A stretch of DNA of 31,266 bases from a virus: the IMG/VR virus record IMGVR_UViG_3300028287_000017, positions 1-31,266 of that record. One strand, 5' to 3'. The notes below the pieces were generated by a model that was given only the letters and a program-made list of their open reading frames with translations, ran no database searches and was not told the origin of the DNA. Both the position numbers and the translations under genes were made by a program. Shown here in pieces: positions 14,856-22,344 of this stretch; positions within the stretch are counted from its first letter, which is position 1; each line of letters starts with the position of its first letter.

Positions 14856-15207
14856 TGGCTTTTGCGCGTTGTTTGCGTTCGTTTATTACTTCTAATATTT
14901 CGCCCCGTGTCCAAACCTTGCGGTCCTTTTTCGGCTTGCTTTCCCAAGGAAACACAATCAAATCTTTTGGCTTGATGCGCTTCTTTGTGTGCGGATTCAA
15001 AAGGATTGTTGTCATCCAACGCGTCCTTTCCCAATCCGTTTGTTCCCTTCGGTTTTGACGTTCGTTCCAACCCTCAACCAAGTTGCCCCACTCGCGTGGC
15101 AATAGGTCATAGAATTGGGACGGCATCAATCCAATTTGACCGAACGCGAACGCTTCCAACGTGTCCCATGTTGCAACGTCACCTTGTTGCGACGTTCGGT
15201 CATTTAC
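14842..15207 (-). CDS. Tail assembly chaperone, -1 frameshift extension (GT-type)
   Basis: This 121-codon frame has no ATG before 15126 yet reads cleanly from the slippery site at the end of the upstream chaperone gene: VNDRTSQQGDVATWDTLEAF then AFGQIGLMPSQFYDLLPREW. It should be made as a C-terminal extension of the 102-residue protein, giving about 223 residues, the lambda gpG/gpGT arrangement. The AFG..GL.P..FY.L.P.EW pattern resembles chaperone parts in other siphophages and gene transfer agents. It is Trp- and Lys-rich and would bind the tape measure protein while the tail tube polymerises. Confidence 0.85.
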   Translation of the reverse strand, partial: VNDRTSQQGDVATWDTLEAFAFGQIGLMPSQFYDLLPREWGNLVEGWNERQNRREQTDWERTRWMTTILLNPHTKKRIKPKDLIVFPWESKPKKDRKVWTRGEILEVINERKQRAKANGKS

Positions 15208-15512
15208 TTTTTTTCACTACCCGATGAAAATTGTTCTTCAAAGACGGCGAACGCCTTTTCAATCAATGTCTCATCTTCGTCAATCCAGTCGGCAACATCT
15301 GCCACATCATAGCGGAATGGTGCCTTTTCTTTTCTTGCGCCGTCTTTGAATCCGCAATACATCAATGTTATTGCTTGGTCCAAAGTCATATCGTCGCCAA
15401 GGTTTTCCAATTGCGCCAATGTTGTTCCCGTCATTCGGCTAAATTCACGCAAGGCGTTGAATCCAAATCGAATTGGGTGTTTACGTTCCCCGATTTCAAT
15501 AATTGTTGTCAT
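15204..15512 (-). CDS. Tail assembly chaperone (G-type)
   Basis: A 102-residue protein lying between the tail tube gene and the tape measure gene, the conserved location of tail assembly chaperones. It begins MTTIIEIGERKHPIRFGFNA and includes LREFSRMTGTTLAQLENLGD, a pattern typical of this family (small alpha/beta N-terminus, then helices). It ends SSGSEKK at a slippery A-AAA-AAG, so a minor fraction of ribosomes would continue into the longer product. It lies downstream of a terminator-like hairpin that may reduce its expression relative to the tube protein. Confidence 0.85.
   Translation of the reverse strand: MTTIIEIGERKHPIRFGFNALREFSRMTGTTLAQLENLGDDMTLDQAITLMYCGFKDGARKEKAPFRYDVADVADWIDEDETLIEKAFAVFEEQFSSGSEKK
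15207..15214 (-). promoter_or_regulatory. Programmed -1 ribosomal frameshift site
   Basis: At the end of the first chaperone frame the minus strand reads GAA AAA AAG TAA. The heptamer A-AAA-AAG is in the correct X-XXY-YYZ phase directly before the stop. A -1 slip continues into GTA AAT GAC and on, in frame, through to the stop at 14842. A AAA AAG is among the most efficient bacterial slippery sequences. Confidence 0.9.
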
Positions 15513-15534
15513 GTTGTTGTTTTTTGTTGTTGGT

Positions 15535-15563
15535 AATAAAGGGACCGCCCAACGGACGGCCCC
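15535..15563 (-). terminator. Terminator or attenuator after the tail tube gene
   Basis: Minus-strand RNA GGGGCCG-UCCGUUGGG-CGGUCCC then UUUAUU: a 7-bp stem including one G-U, nearly the same element as 2613-2639. No new promoter is seen before the chaperone gene, so it probably lowers rather than stops downstream transcription after the abundant tube protein. Confidence 0.75.
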
Positions 15564-15578
15564 GAATCATTTTACTGA

Positions 15579-16016
15579 TTATGCAACGGATGCTTGCGTC
15601 AATACGCCAGTTCCCGTGAATCCGAATGAGAAAGAAACGTTTTCTTCAACGCCCGCTTCTTGTTCGTAGCTTGTCAAATATGCGTCGCCAGTGTAGTCGA
15701 TTTCGCCGCTTGTTGCAGAACCGAATTTCACCTTTACTTGTGTGCGGTTTGACAACAATGTGAAAAGGTCGTCCGGTGTGTCGTAATCGCCCGAAATTGA
15801 ATAAGTCACCAACCCGTCGCCACTAAGCGACCAAGATTTCAAACCCTCAAGATTTTCTTGCCATCCGGCTGAATCTTTTGTTGTGGTGTCGCGCACTTCC
15901 ATTGATGTGCTTAATGATGCCGATGTTGCACGGCCAATGATGTCGTAAGTTGTTCCGCCATCTTCTGAAATTTGAATCACAACATCCGTTGAATTCATGA
16001 TGCTTGTTGAAGCCAT
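15579..16016 (-). CDS. Major tail (tube) protein, TP901-1 type
   Basis: A 145-residue beta-rich protein beginning MASTSIMNSTDVVIQISEDG, with repeated T/S-rich strands. It shows the hallmark block RATSASLSTSMEVRDTTTKD followed by SAGWQENLEGLKSWSLSGDG, in which the module GWQENL.G..SWS is characteristic of TP901-1-like tail tube proteins. It ends in strands YLTSYEQEAGVEENVSFSFG. It would polymerise as hexameric rings around the tape measure protein. It sits between the tail terminator and the chaperones and is followed by an attenuator hairpin, consistent with high expression. Confidence 0.9.
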   Translation of the reverse strand: MASTSIMNSTDVVIQISEDGGTTYDIIGRATSASLSTSMEVRDTTTKDSAGWQENLEGLKSWSLSGDGLVTYSISGDYDTPDDLFTLLSNRTQVKVKFGSATSGEIDYTGDAYLTSYEQEAGVEENVSFSFGFTGTGVLTQASVA

Positions 16017-16051
16017 TTTAGTTGTTTTTTATCGTTTTTAAATTTAGTAAA

Positions 16052-16441
16052 TCAATCGCGTGAAACCCGAAATTTCAAATCAACTTGTGACCCAAACGTT
16101 CGTTCATCATCGCTAAACAAATCGCGTTGGCCTTCAAAGGCGCACGATTTTACTTTCACCCCGCCAATCGTTTCGTCCATTCTTACGAATGCACTACGAA
16201 CGTATTCAACGGCGTTTTGTGTGTCCGAATACCTTGTTGAAATCAACGTGATTCGAACATCTATTTCGTCAATATGCGAGTCGCTTTCTTTCGACATACT
16301 TGTTGTAATATTGACAACCTCGTAAATCGCGAACGGCGTCGCTTTTGTTTGCGCTCCTATCACCGGAAACACTCGTCCACCAAACAACGTGTTCAATGCT
16401 GAATCGGTTCTAAACTTTGATTTAATAACCTTACCAATCAT
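16052..16441 (-). CDS. Tail terminator / tail completion protein (DUF3168-like)
   Basis: A 129-residue alpha/beta protein: MIGKVIKSKFRTDSALNTLF, then GGRVFPVIGAQTKATPFAIY (the P-FAIY pattern of DUF3168 tail completion proteins), and a DVRITLISTRYSDTQNAVEY strand-helix. It ends in paired strands. Such proteins cap the tail tube and join it to the head. The ATG overlaps the gp10-like gene by 4 nt (ATGA). Gene order (gp10-like, then this, then tube) is exactly that of other siphophages. Confidence 0.85.
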   Translation of the reverse strand: MIGKVIKSKFRTDSALNTLFGGRVFPVIGAQTKATPFAIYEVVNITTSMSKESDSHIDEIDVRITLISTRYSDTQNAVEYVRSAFVRMDETIGGVKVKSCAFEGQRDLFSDDERTFGSQVDLKFRVSRD

Positions 16442-17016
16442 ATTCGTGCGGCTTTTACTTGTTTATTCAAGAATGAACGCATCAATCGTTTGAACTCGTT
16501 TCCAACGCCACCCGAATTTTTTGTTCGTGCGCGTTTAGCAAATCCTTTGTTTGGTCCGTTATATTGTCCGTCCCTTAAATATCCGTATTCCAAAAAGTGT
16601 GCGAACCAACCACCCTTTTCCGGGTCGCTAAACGCACGCTTCACCCTTGGACCAACTGACAACGATGCAAACGTCGCCCCACGATTCACACGCGTGGTGA
16701 TGATGCCCATTGATTTCTTTAATTGGCCTTTAGTTATTTCTGCATAAATGCCGCCGTTTCGGTACACCTTAAACGTTCCCGAACTGATGTTCGTGATTTC
16801 GTCTTTGTACCCTTCCAACATCGGCTTCAATGACTTGCGTGCAATGCGACGGATTTGTGCAGTCGTCACGCCATCATGTAGGTTTTCCAACTCTTTGAAA
16901 GCGCGTTCGAATTCCTTCTTGATGTCCTTTTCGTCAAAGCCAATGAAAGCACCACCCGAACCGCCGCCCGTGCGTTTGCTTCCTGCTGACATCATTCTTT
17001 CCGCCGTTGTTCCCAT
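16438..17016 (-). CDS. HK97 gp10-like neck/tail component
   Basis: A 192-residue protein with a Gly/Ser-rich flexible start, a helical segment at about 28-75, and the family's recognisable block EKGGWFAHFLEYGYLRDGQY at about 134-153. In HK97 gp10-like proteins a hydrophobic-H-F-x-E-[YF]-G motif follows a beta hairpin. The C-terminus is basic. It likely acts at the head-tail joint or tail completion. Its start overlaps the adaptor gene stop as TAATG, and its end overlaps the DUF3168-like gene. Confidence 0.85.
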   Translation of the reverse strand: MGTTAERMMSAGSKRTGGGSGGAFIGFDEKDIKKEFERAFKELENLHDGVTTAQIRRIARKSLKPMLEGYKDEITNISSGTFKVYRNGGIYAEITKGQLKKSMGIITTRVNRGATFASLSVGPRVKRAFSDPEKGGWFAHFLEYGYLRDGQYNGPNKGFAKRARTKNSGGVGNEFKRLMRSFLNKQVKAARI

Positions 17017-17339
17017 TAGTCCGCAAATCTTGTCACAATCTTTTGGAACGACTTGCGTGCGTCTGCATTCAAAATCGCTTCGATTGTGTAGGTTTTGTTG
17101 TCGTATACAATTTGCATTTGCTCATTAATGTCTGAGCGGTAACGAATGAAAAATTCGACTTTTTGCGTGGCGACCATTTGGTTTCCTTCCTCACCTTCAT
17201 TCCCGCTTTTTTCCACGACCTTTGCCCAAACATTGGCCAAGGTTGTGAACCACAAAATCTTCTCACCAAAATCATCGGTTGATTCGGTGAATGATTGAAT
17301 CGCGATTCTGCGGTCTAATTGTCCCGACTGGTCAATCAT
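17016..17339 (-). CDS. Head closure protein (SPP1 gp16 / head-tail adaptor type)
   Basis: A 107-residue beta-barrel-like protein: MIDQSGQLDRRIAIQSFTES, then LANVWAKVVEKSG and a strand pair VEFFIRYRSDINEQMQIVYD followed by NKTYTIEAIL. The sequence L..R..I......T.D.FG followed by ..W..V.A.V and RYR..I is the classic phage head-tail joining pattern. ATG 17339 overlaps the connector stop as TAATG; an open extension to 17369 would lie inside the previous gene. It would seal the portal after DNA packaging. Confidence 0.85.
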   Translation of the reverse strand: MIDQSGQLDRRIAIQSFTESTDDFGEKILWFTTLANVWAKVVEKSGNEGEEGNQMVATQKVEFFIRYRSDINEQMQIVYDNKTYTIEAILNADARKSFQKIVTRFAD

Positions 17340-17908
17340 TAGAATGTGAATATTCGATATGGGTTCCACAAATATTCGGATGCCGTTGGCAGTTGACGAA
17401 CGCGGTCCATTCTTTGGTCGTACAATTCAGAGATGACCAACATCATCCCTTGAATCAACGGCTTTGGAATTGCCGAAACATCAGTCCCTACAACATAGCG
17501 AACAATTAATTGGTTGATAACACCCGCGCCCGTTGTCCATCCACCGATGGATTGAATGCGTGCGGGTTCTGAAATTAAATCGGTTGTGTACAACGATGAC
17601 GAAATCACCGCCGTTGAACCAATTTCATCTACATAAGAAACTGAATCGATTGATGCAACTGGTCCGCGTGATAAATACAACAAGTTCGATTGACCATCCC
17701 AATGATTGCGTGGGAATTGGTCAAAATATTCGTCTATTGTTGAAGTCACCAAAATGCGTCGCGTGTATTGTTCACACATCTCACGTGATGCCGAAATCAA
17801 TGCCGAAATCAAAGTGTCGTCATCGCTATGGTCAACGCGCAAAAAATTCTTTGCTTCCGTCAATGTGATGGGTTCGGACGCCGCGGGCGTTACAATATCA
17901 ATTGCCAT
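17339..17908 (-). CDS. Head-tail connector (gp6-like adaptor)
   Basis: A 189-residue protein with the gp6/gp15-type adaptor pattern: PITLTEAKNFLRVDHSDDDT, LISALISASREMCEQYTRRI, then a beta region and the C-terminal helix PLIQGMMLVISELYDQRMDR. The L.EAK..LRVD...DD..I..LI.AA motif is diagnostic of this family. It forms a ring under the portal. It follows the capsid gene and a 63-residue gene, and overlaps the head closure gene. Confidence 0.92.
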   Translation of the reverse strand: MAIDIVTPAASEPITLTEAKNFLRVDHSDDDTLISALISASREMCEQYTRRILVTSTIDEYFDQFPRNHWDGQSNLLYLSRGPVASIDSVSYVDEIGSTAVISSSLYTTDLISEPARIQSIGGWTTGAGVINQLIVRYVVGTDVSAIPKPLIQGMMLVISELYDQRMDRVRQLPTASEYLWNPYRIFTF

Positions 17909-17911
17909 TTG

Positions 17912-18103
17912 TTAGCGTGTTTCTTTTGTATTGGTCTTTTTCACCGCCTTCTTTGCGCGTGCTTTTGGTGCTTCGGCTATTGCCTCACAAAAACCCGCAT
18001 TCAAAAAATCGGTCAACATCTCATCGGAGCGGATTTCCACCACCGCGTGTTTGCGGTAGTGGAATCCGTTACCCGAAACAGATTTCAAAAATCTGACTTT
18101 CAT
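17912..18103 (-). CDS. Small basic protein between capsid and connector genes
   Basis: A 63-residue protein, MKVRFLKSVSGNGFHYRKHA..., with a short beta-rich start and an Ala/Lys-rich tail (KARAKKAVKKTNTKETR). Proteins with this MKV.FLK...G..Y..G/H.VVEI......F...GF.E pattern are common beside phage capsid genes and may be minor head or connector components. It begins 2 nt after the capsid stop and ends 3 nt before the connector start. The basic tail could contact DNA. Function unproven. Confidence 0.75.
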   Translation of the reverse strand: MKVRFLKSVSGNGFHYRKHAVVEIRSDEMLTDFLNAGFCEAIAEAPKARAKKAVKKTNTKETR

Positions 18104-18105
18104 GA

Positions 18106-19305
18106 TTAGGCTTGAGCCAAGTATTTAACCGCACGGCTATCAAGAACCTTCGCATCCTTACGAGCGTAAGAAACGAAACCAACTTCTAACTCGTCCATGT
18201 AACGCTCGTTCAAACGTACCATTTGAACACCACCAGCAGAACGAACAACGAACTTGCTGAAATCTGCCGCCAATAGGGTCTTGTTGCCCGTTGCGATGCT
18301 TGATTCCATATCGTTGTTGTAGTATAGGTTGAATCCGAATAATTTGTCCGGCTGACCCGCTTCCATCGATGGGATGAAGATTGGGAAGTCATTTGCAGAA
18401 CCAAGACCTAAAGCACGAATTGCCGCGATAACGCTATCGTTCGCCATCAAACCAAATGTTGGCTTGTTGCGGTACGATGGGTCAATTGAGTGGATAAGGT
18501 CAAGGATATCGTCAGCAACGATTGCCGTTGCAGATGCCGCGGTGTTTCCTAAAGATGCACCCGTGATGATACCTTGTGGCTGGCTTGAACCAGTTCCAGT
18601 TGTGAATGCCGCGTTTGTTGCACGTGCGATTCTTTCTCCCATTGCTTCAGCAAGGAATGCGTTCAAATCGAATGCGTTGTCTTGCAACAATTGCATTGAC
18701 ACACGAACTTGCGATGCGTAGTTGTAAGCAGACAATTGCGCGTTTGCGAATGTCATATCTTGAACAGTTACCGCCGCCGCTTCAGAAGTCAAACCAGCAT
18801 CCGTGGCCGTGTCGTTGATTGTTGGATAGTCCAACAATGCGCCACCCGCAGTGTTCAATTTTTTGGCTAAACGCTCAACCTCACCGGTGAACAATGTCGC
18901 CATATCTAATTCGTTGCTGAAATCTTGAGGTACTAAGAAACCACCTAAAGAATCAGTCCCAGCGATTTGCGTGCTTGTTCCACGTAATTCACTCATAATT
19001 GAACGCTCGTTTGCGCTCAAAGAACCCATTCCGTTGCGTAGGTATTTTTCGAATGCACCTTTGCGAGTTGCTTTTGGAGCCGCTTCACGAACTTCAGCAT
19101 TTGCCGCCAATTCTTTCTTCATCTCAGCAGTGCGCTCGATAACGTCGATTTGGTCTTTGATGCTTCTTGCATCCGCTTCCATTGCGTCGAATTTCGACTT
19201 TTCTTCGGCGTTCAATGAACGTCCTTCTTTTTGTGCCGCGTCAACGATTGCCGTTGCGCCTTTGATTAGTTCCGCGCGTTGTCCGCGGAGTTCGATGTTT
19301 TTCAT
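18106..19305 (-). CDS. Major capsid protein, HK97 fold
   Basis: A 399-residue HK97-family capsid protein. The first ~100 residues (NIELRGQRAELIKGATAIVD, then ADARSIKDQIDVIERTAEMK) form the coiled-coil delta domain that serves as scaffold and is normally removed by the prohead protease. The body has GTDSLGGFLVPQDF at about 115-128, YNYASQVRVSMQLLQDNAFD in the middle, and ends FVVRSAGGVQMVRLNERYM. It lies directly after the protease gene, 3 nt apart. The cleavage point is probably near residue 100, inferred from HK97. Confidence 0.95.
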   Translation of the reverse strand: MKNIELRGQRAELIKGATAIVDAAQKEGRSLNAEEKSKFDAMEADARSIKDQIDVIERTAEMKKELAANAEVREAAPKATRKGAFEKYLRNGMGSLSANERSIMSELRGTSTQIAGTDSLGGFLVPQDFSNELDMATLFTGEVERLAKKLNTAGGALLDYPTINDTATDAGLTSEAAAVTVQDMTFANAQLSAYNYASQVRVSMQLLQDNAFDLNAFLAEAMGERIARATNAAFTTGTGSSQPQGIITGASLGNTAASATAIVADDILDLIHSIDPSYRNKPTFGLMANDSVIAAIRALGLGSANDFPIFIPSMEAGQPDKLFGFNLYYNNDMESSIATGNKTLLAADFSKFVVRSAGGVQMVRLNERYMDELEVGFVSYARKDAKVLDSRAVKYLAQA

Positions 19306-19308
19306 CGT

Positions 19309-20616
19309 TTAGAAATTTAGAATTTTACTTTTATACAAATAAAGGTTGGAATCTTCTTCCTTCGTTTCCACGACTTCGGATTCGGTATTTTCTACCGATG
19401 CCGCTTTCGCTTCTTCTTTGGGTTCCGTTTCCAAATCGCGCTTCAACTCTGACGTCGAATCCGGATAAGCTGGTTGGCTTACGGGGCTTACATCGAGCAA
19501 ACGTGATACTTTTTCAATGATTCGGTAGGTTGTTCCATCGCGTTGTTCCCATCTATCCTTTTCGATTAGGAAAGCGAATGAACTTTGATTGACGTCGCCG
19601 CGCTTCATCAATTCCGCTAAATCATTGGCATATGTTGTGTTGGGTAAATCAACCTCATAAAACAAACCGCGTTTGTCCGTGCTGATTCTTAGCGTGCCGC
19701 TCGACACACGTCCCAACAATAAATTTTCATCGTGGTTAAAATAGGCACGAACGTCGTTGTCCATAACGCCATCGAACGCACCCGTTGCAATTTGTTCGTA
19801 GAAACCACCCATCCATTCGGAATCCGAATTGTAAATGGCGGCATAACCACGAATTGTGTTTCCATTTTGTTCCGCGTTTTCCATTCGGAATTCGCGTTGT
19901 TCTTTTACGACTGAAGACTTGCGAACTTCAGCATCGAATTTTTCTAATGCGCTGAATCTATGAACAACGTTCAACACTGGTTTGCGCTCAACGTATGCGT
20001 CGGATTCTGAATCGTAGCGGTAAATTCTAATCAATGCCGCGGGGTCATCGGTTGTTCCGTTGACTTTGAATCCCGAATCCGCTTCCAATTCGCCGTCCGT
20101 TTCAACTTGAATGATTCGGCCATAAGCATTGCCGCCCGATGAGTTCCAACGCACAAAGTCACCAACCGCCAATTCGTTTGGTTCGGCACGTTGTTCCGCC
20201 TTTGATTCCGTTTCAATATCATCGCCCATTTCGCCTTTGCCGAATGTGATGACGATTTCGTCATCGGTTTCAACAACGGATTTGATATGTCTTTCGCTTT
20301 TATCTTCTTTCATTTTTTCAATCGTTCTTTTTGCCCAATTCAACATCGGGTCGCCACCCCATGCGGCATACATAATCGAACCACAAATTTCTTTTCCATC
20401 CTCATCAAAAAAATTGCCTTGGTCGTACACCTTGGCACGTGATAAAAACGAAAAGGTCCGAACCAAAACATCGTCCGAAATCGGTGCGCCGCTTGACAAT
20501 TGCGATGCACGTTGCCAACCGACGGATGTGCCGCAATCGGTTCCGTTGTCCTCGCGGTGTTTTAACGCCTTCTTAGCGTTGTTCTTTGCCCCTTCGGGGT
20601 AATTACTCCACGGCAT
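19309..20616 (-). CDS. Multidomain prohead protease (HK97/S78 type) with two N-terminal domains
   Basis: A 435-residue protein, about twice the size of a plain HK97 protease. Residues 1-100 carry a domain I know from marine phage maturation proteins (AKKALKHREDNGTDCGTSVG ... IMYAAWGGDPMLNWAKR). Residues 150-200 resemble a short SH3/Tudor-like DUF2945 domain (VGDFVRWNSSGGNAYGRI). The protease occupies about 240-385: GYAAIYNSDSEWMGGFYEQI, His295 in FNHD, Ser345 or Ser346 in NQSSFAF, and Asp375 in SRLLDVSPVSQPAY. The tail is Glu/Lys-rich. It cleaves the capsid delta domain. ATG 20616 overlaps the portal 3' end by 14 nt; the longer open start would overlap it more. Confidence 0.9.
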   Translation of the reverse strand: MPWSNYPEGAKNNAKKALKHREDNGTDCGTSVGWQRASQLSSGAPISDDVLVRTFSFLSRAKVYDQGNFFDEDGKEICGSIMYAAWGGDPMLNWAKRTIEKMKEDKSERHIKSVVETDDEIVITFGKGEMGDDIETESKAEQRAEPNELAVGDFVRWNSSGGNAYGRIIQVETDGELEADSGFKVNGTTDDPAALIRIYRYDSESDAYVERKPVLNVVHRFSALEKFDAEVRKSSVVKEQREFRMENAEQNGNTIRGYAAIYNSDSEWMGGFYEQIATGAFDGVMDNDVRAYFNHDENLLLGRVSSGTLRISTDKRGLFYEVDLPNTTYANDLAELMKRGDVNQSSFAFLIEKDRWEQRDGTTYRIIEKVSRLLDVSPVSQPAYPDSTSELKRDLETEPKEEAKAASVENTESEVVETKEEDSNLYLYKSKILNF

Positions 20617-21823
20617 CGTTTGCGTCGTTTTGTGGGTTCGCAACGTCAATCATATTCATTGGTTGCAAGTATGCATCACCGCCATCGATTGGGGCCATAT
20701 TTTCCAACTTGCGGACATCGTTTGCGCTAATCCATCCCCATTGACGTCCCTTTGTATAGGCTTCGTAACGTGAACGAATATCACCACGCAACAATCCGTC
20801 CATATTGAAACGAATGTAATATTCAGAATCGCCAACAAACAACTTGCGATTGATTTCCGATTCCCAGCGTTTAACCCACGGCAAGATTGTGTTGCGTTGG
20901 AACATTATTCCTTGCTCTTCGACGTTGGCGCGTGTGCTTGAATTTTCCATCGAACCCAAATAGGCCAATGGCAAACGGAAAAAACGTGCGATATCTTCAA
21001 CGCCGAATTTTCGCGTTGATATGAATTGCGATTCTTGTGGACTGATGGACATTTTTTCGACCTTCATCCCTTCTTCCAAAATCGCCGTTTTGTGCGCGTT
21101 ATCTAATCCCGCGTTGCGTTGTGTCCACGAACGAATCAAACGTTTGTAGGCTTCATCGCTAAGACGTCCCGGATGTGTTAAGACTGCGGAAACGTTTGCA
21201 CCATTTCCAAAGAACGAACCACCGAATTGGTCAGCCGCTAATCCAAGGCCGATTGATTCACGTGCGGATTCAATGACCGATTTTCCAACCACGCCGTCGA
21301 ATCCTAATCCAACCAAGTGAATCATTTCGGAATCGTCGAATGTTTCTTTGTTGTCAACTTGATAAAACTTTTCGTCTTTGTAGACTTTCACATCAACACG
21401 ATTTGGTGAAATCGGAATCAACTGAATTGGATTCCCAGCACCATCGCGTTTGATTGCGATGAACGCGTTGCCGTGCAAACACAAATTTGCTTGACACGTT
21501 TCGCGGAATGTGAAATCCGTCATCATCGCATTTGGATGATGAATCAATTTGTTGATTGGGTGCGCGCTTGCATCCGCAACGATTCCGTCCGTGGTTTGCT
21601 TAACGCTCCACGGCAATGTTGCCATCGTTTCGGAAATAACACGAACGGCACCAAAGACGGCCGACAATTGCATCGCGGTGTTTTCCGTGACTGCAATGCC
21701 CGTTTTTGATTCGTTGTCGCTGAACATCCATTCGGCGGGATTCGCCAATGATGTTGATGGGCGGTTCGGATTGGAACGAAATGCGCCCAAAATGCGCCCG
21801 AATAAATTTTGATTTTCGGCCAT
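20603..21823 (-). CDS. Portal protein (HK97 family)
   Basis: A 406-residue portal. Family landmarks include VTENTAMQLSAVFGAVRVIS then ETMATLPWSV (about 45-80), a CLHGNAFIAIKRD block (about 113-126), SEMIHLVGLGFDGVVGKSVI and, near residue 280, FGVEDIARFFRLPLAYLGS, then NVEEQGIMFQRNTILPWVKR. It forms the dodecameric DNA entry channel and binds the terminase. It is the first structural gene after a terminator (21888-21919) and a promoter-like sequence (21853-21883), so it likely begins the late operon. Confidence 0.96.
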   Translation of the reverse strand: MAENQNLFGRILGAFRSNPNRPSTSLANPAEWMFSDNESKTGIAVTENTAMQLSAVFGAVRVISETMATLPWSVKQTTDGIVADASAHPINKLIHHPNAMMTDFTFRETCQANLCLHGNAFIAIKRDGAGNPIQLIPISPNRVDVKVYKDEKFYQVDNKETFDDSEMIHLVGLGFDGVVGKSVIESARESIGLGLAADQFGGSFFGNGANVSAVLTHPGRLSDEAYKRLIRSWTQRNAGLDNAHKTAILEEGMKVEKMSISPQESQFISTRKFGVEDIARFFRLPLAYLGSMENSSTRANVEEQGIMFQRNTILPWVKRWESEINRKLFVGDSEYYIRFNMDGLLRGDIRSRYEAYTKGRQWGWISANDVRKLENMAPIDGGDAYLQPMNMIDVANPQNDANDAVE

Positions 21824-21852
21824 TCGGTTGAAAATGATTGTACAATTCGGGG

Positions 21853-21883
21853 TGAATATACAATATCATTTGCAACAAAACAA
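21853..21883 (-). promoter_or_regulatory. Candidate late promoter upstream of the portal gene
   Basis: Minus strand: TTG (21883-21881), 20-nt spacer, TATATTCA (21860-21853), an imperfect TAnnTTTG (last two bases differ). Placed between a strong terminator and the portal ATG, where a promoter is needed. It lacks the ACGTATTG element and the stem-loop of the promoters near 1970 and 2560, so it may belong to another class. Confidence 0.4.
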
Positions 21884-21887
21884 TGGC

Positions 21888-21919
21888 AAAAAAAATGGGG
21901 ACGTCACCACAACGTCCCC
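21888..21919 (-). terminator. Intrinsic terminator between the terminase block and the portal
   Basis: GGGGACGT (21897-21904) pairs with ACGTCCCC (21912-21919), an 8-bp perfect stem with a 7-nt loop. It is followed on the minus strand by A then eight T (21895-21888). Confidence 0.9.
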
Positions 21920-21962
21920 AACCAAACCAAACACCAATCGGAGCAGAACGCCCCGTGGTTCC

Positions 21963-22193
21963 CTAAATGCTTTTGTGTATTGCCGAATTTCGTTTCAAAC
22001 GTTCGTTCAATGCCGAACGGCTAAATGAAATGTATGTCGTGCATTCTTTCAATACGATTCCCGATGGTGTGATTGATTCCACCAAAAATTCTTTTCCCGT
22101 GCGCGTCATCTCGATGATGTCGCCAACTGATATGTCGTCAACTGGTTCCATGTTCGGTTTGTAATGTACGGAATCATTTTCAATTATTTCCAT
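21963..22193 (-). CDS. Small hypothetical protein after TerL
   Basis: A 76-residue protein starting MEIIENDSVHYKPNMEPVDD. It contains a short beta-rich core, ISVGDIIEMTRTGKEFLVES, resembling a small SH3-like barrel (V/I-GD-I/V ... G....V), and a basic helical end (RSALNERLKRNSAIHKSI). ATG 22193 overlaps the previous small gene by 14 nt; a longer open start at 22235 would lie well inside it. It is the last gene before the terminator. No function assigned. Confidence 0.7.
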   Translation of the reverse strand: MEIIENDSVHYKPNMEPVDDISVGDIIEMTRTGKEFLVESITPSGIVLKECTTYISFSRSALNERLKRNSAIHKSI

Positions 22194-22344
22194 TCGATTC
22201 AAAATCGGTGCGAAAAACATTGATGATTTCCCCATTCAAAAGAATGCGCACAATGTACCCATCGCCCGATTCTGCAATCCACGGCGTCATTCCACAATCA
22301 AACAATTGCATTGCTAATGACTGGGCATCTTCAATTTTCATCAT
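22180..22344 (-). CDS. 54-residue hypothetical protein overlapping the TerL stop
   Basis: MMKIEDAQSLAMQLFDCGMT..., then a hairpin-like GDGYIVRILLNGEIINVFRT and a short Asn-rich end. It begins with two ATG codons, the first overlapping the TerL stop as ATGA at 22344-22341, and ends 14 nt inside the next gene. This tight packing is why I call it real despite its size. It looks like a tiny alpha/beta protein; no family recognised. Confidence 0.65.
   Translation of the reverse strand: MMKIEDAQSLAMQLFDCGMTPWIAESGDGYIVRILLNGEIINVFRTDFESNGNN

Noticed and set aside
13396-14895. A 499-codon open frame on the plus strand opposite the tape measure gene
   Set aside because: It mirrors the codons of the strong tape measure gene, has Ala/Asn-rich repetitive composition without recognisable motifs, and has no promoter. 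Long antisense frames are common opposite Ala-rich coding sequence.
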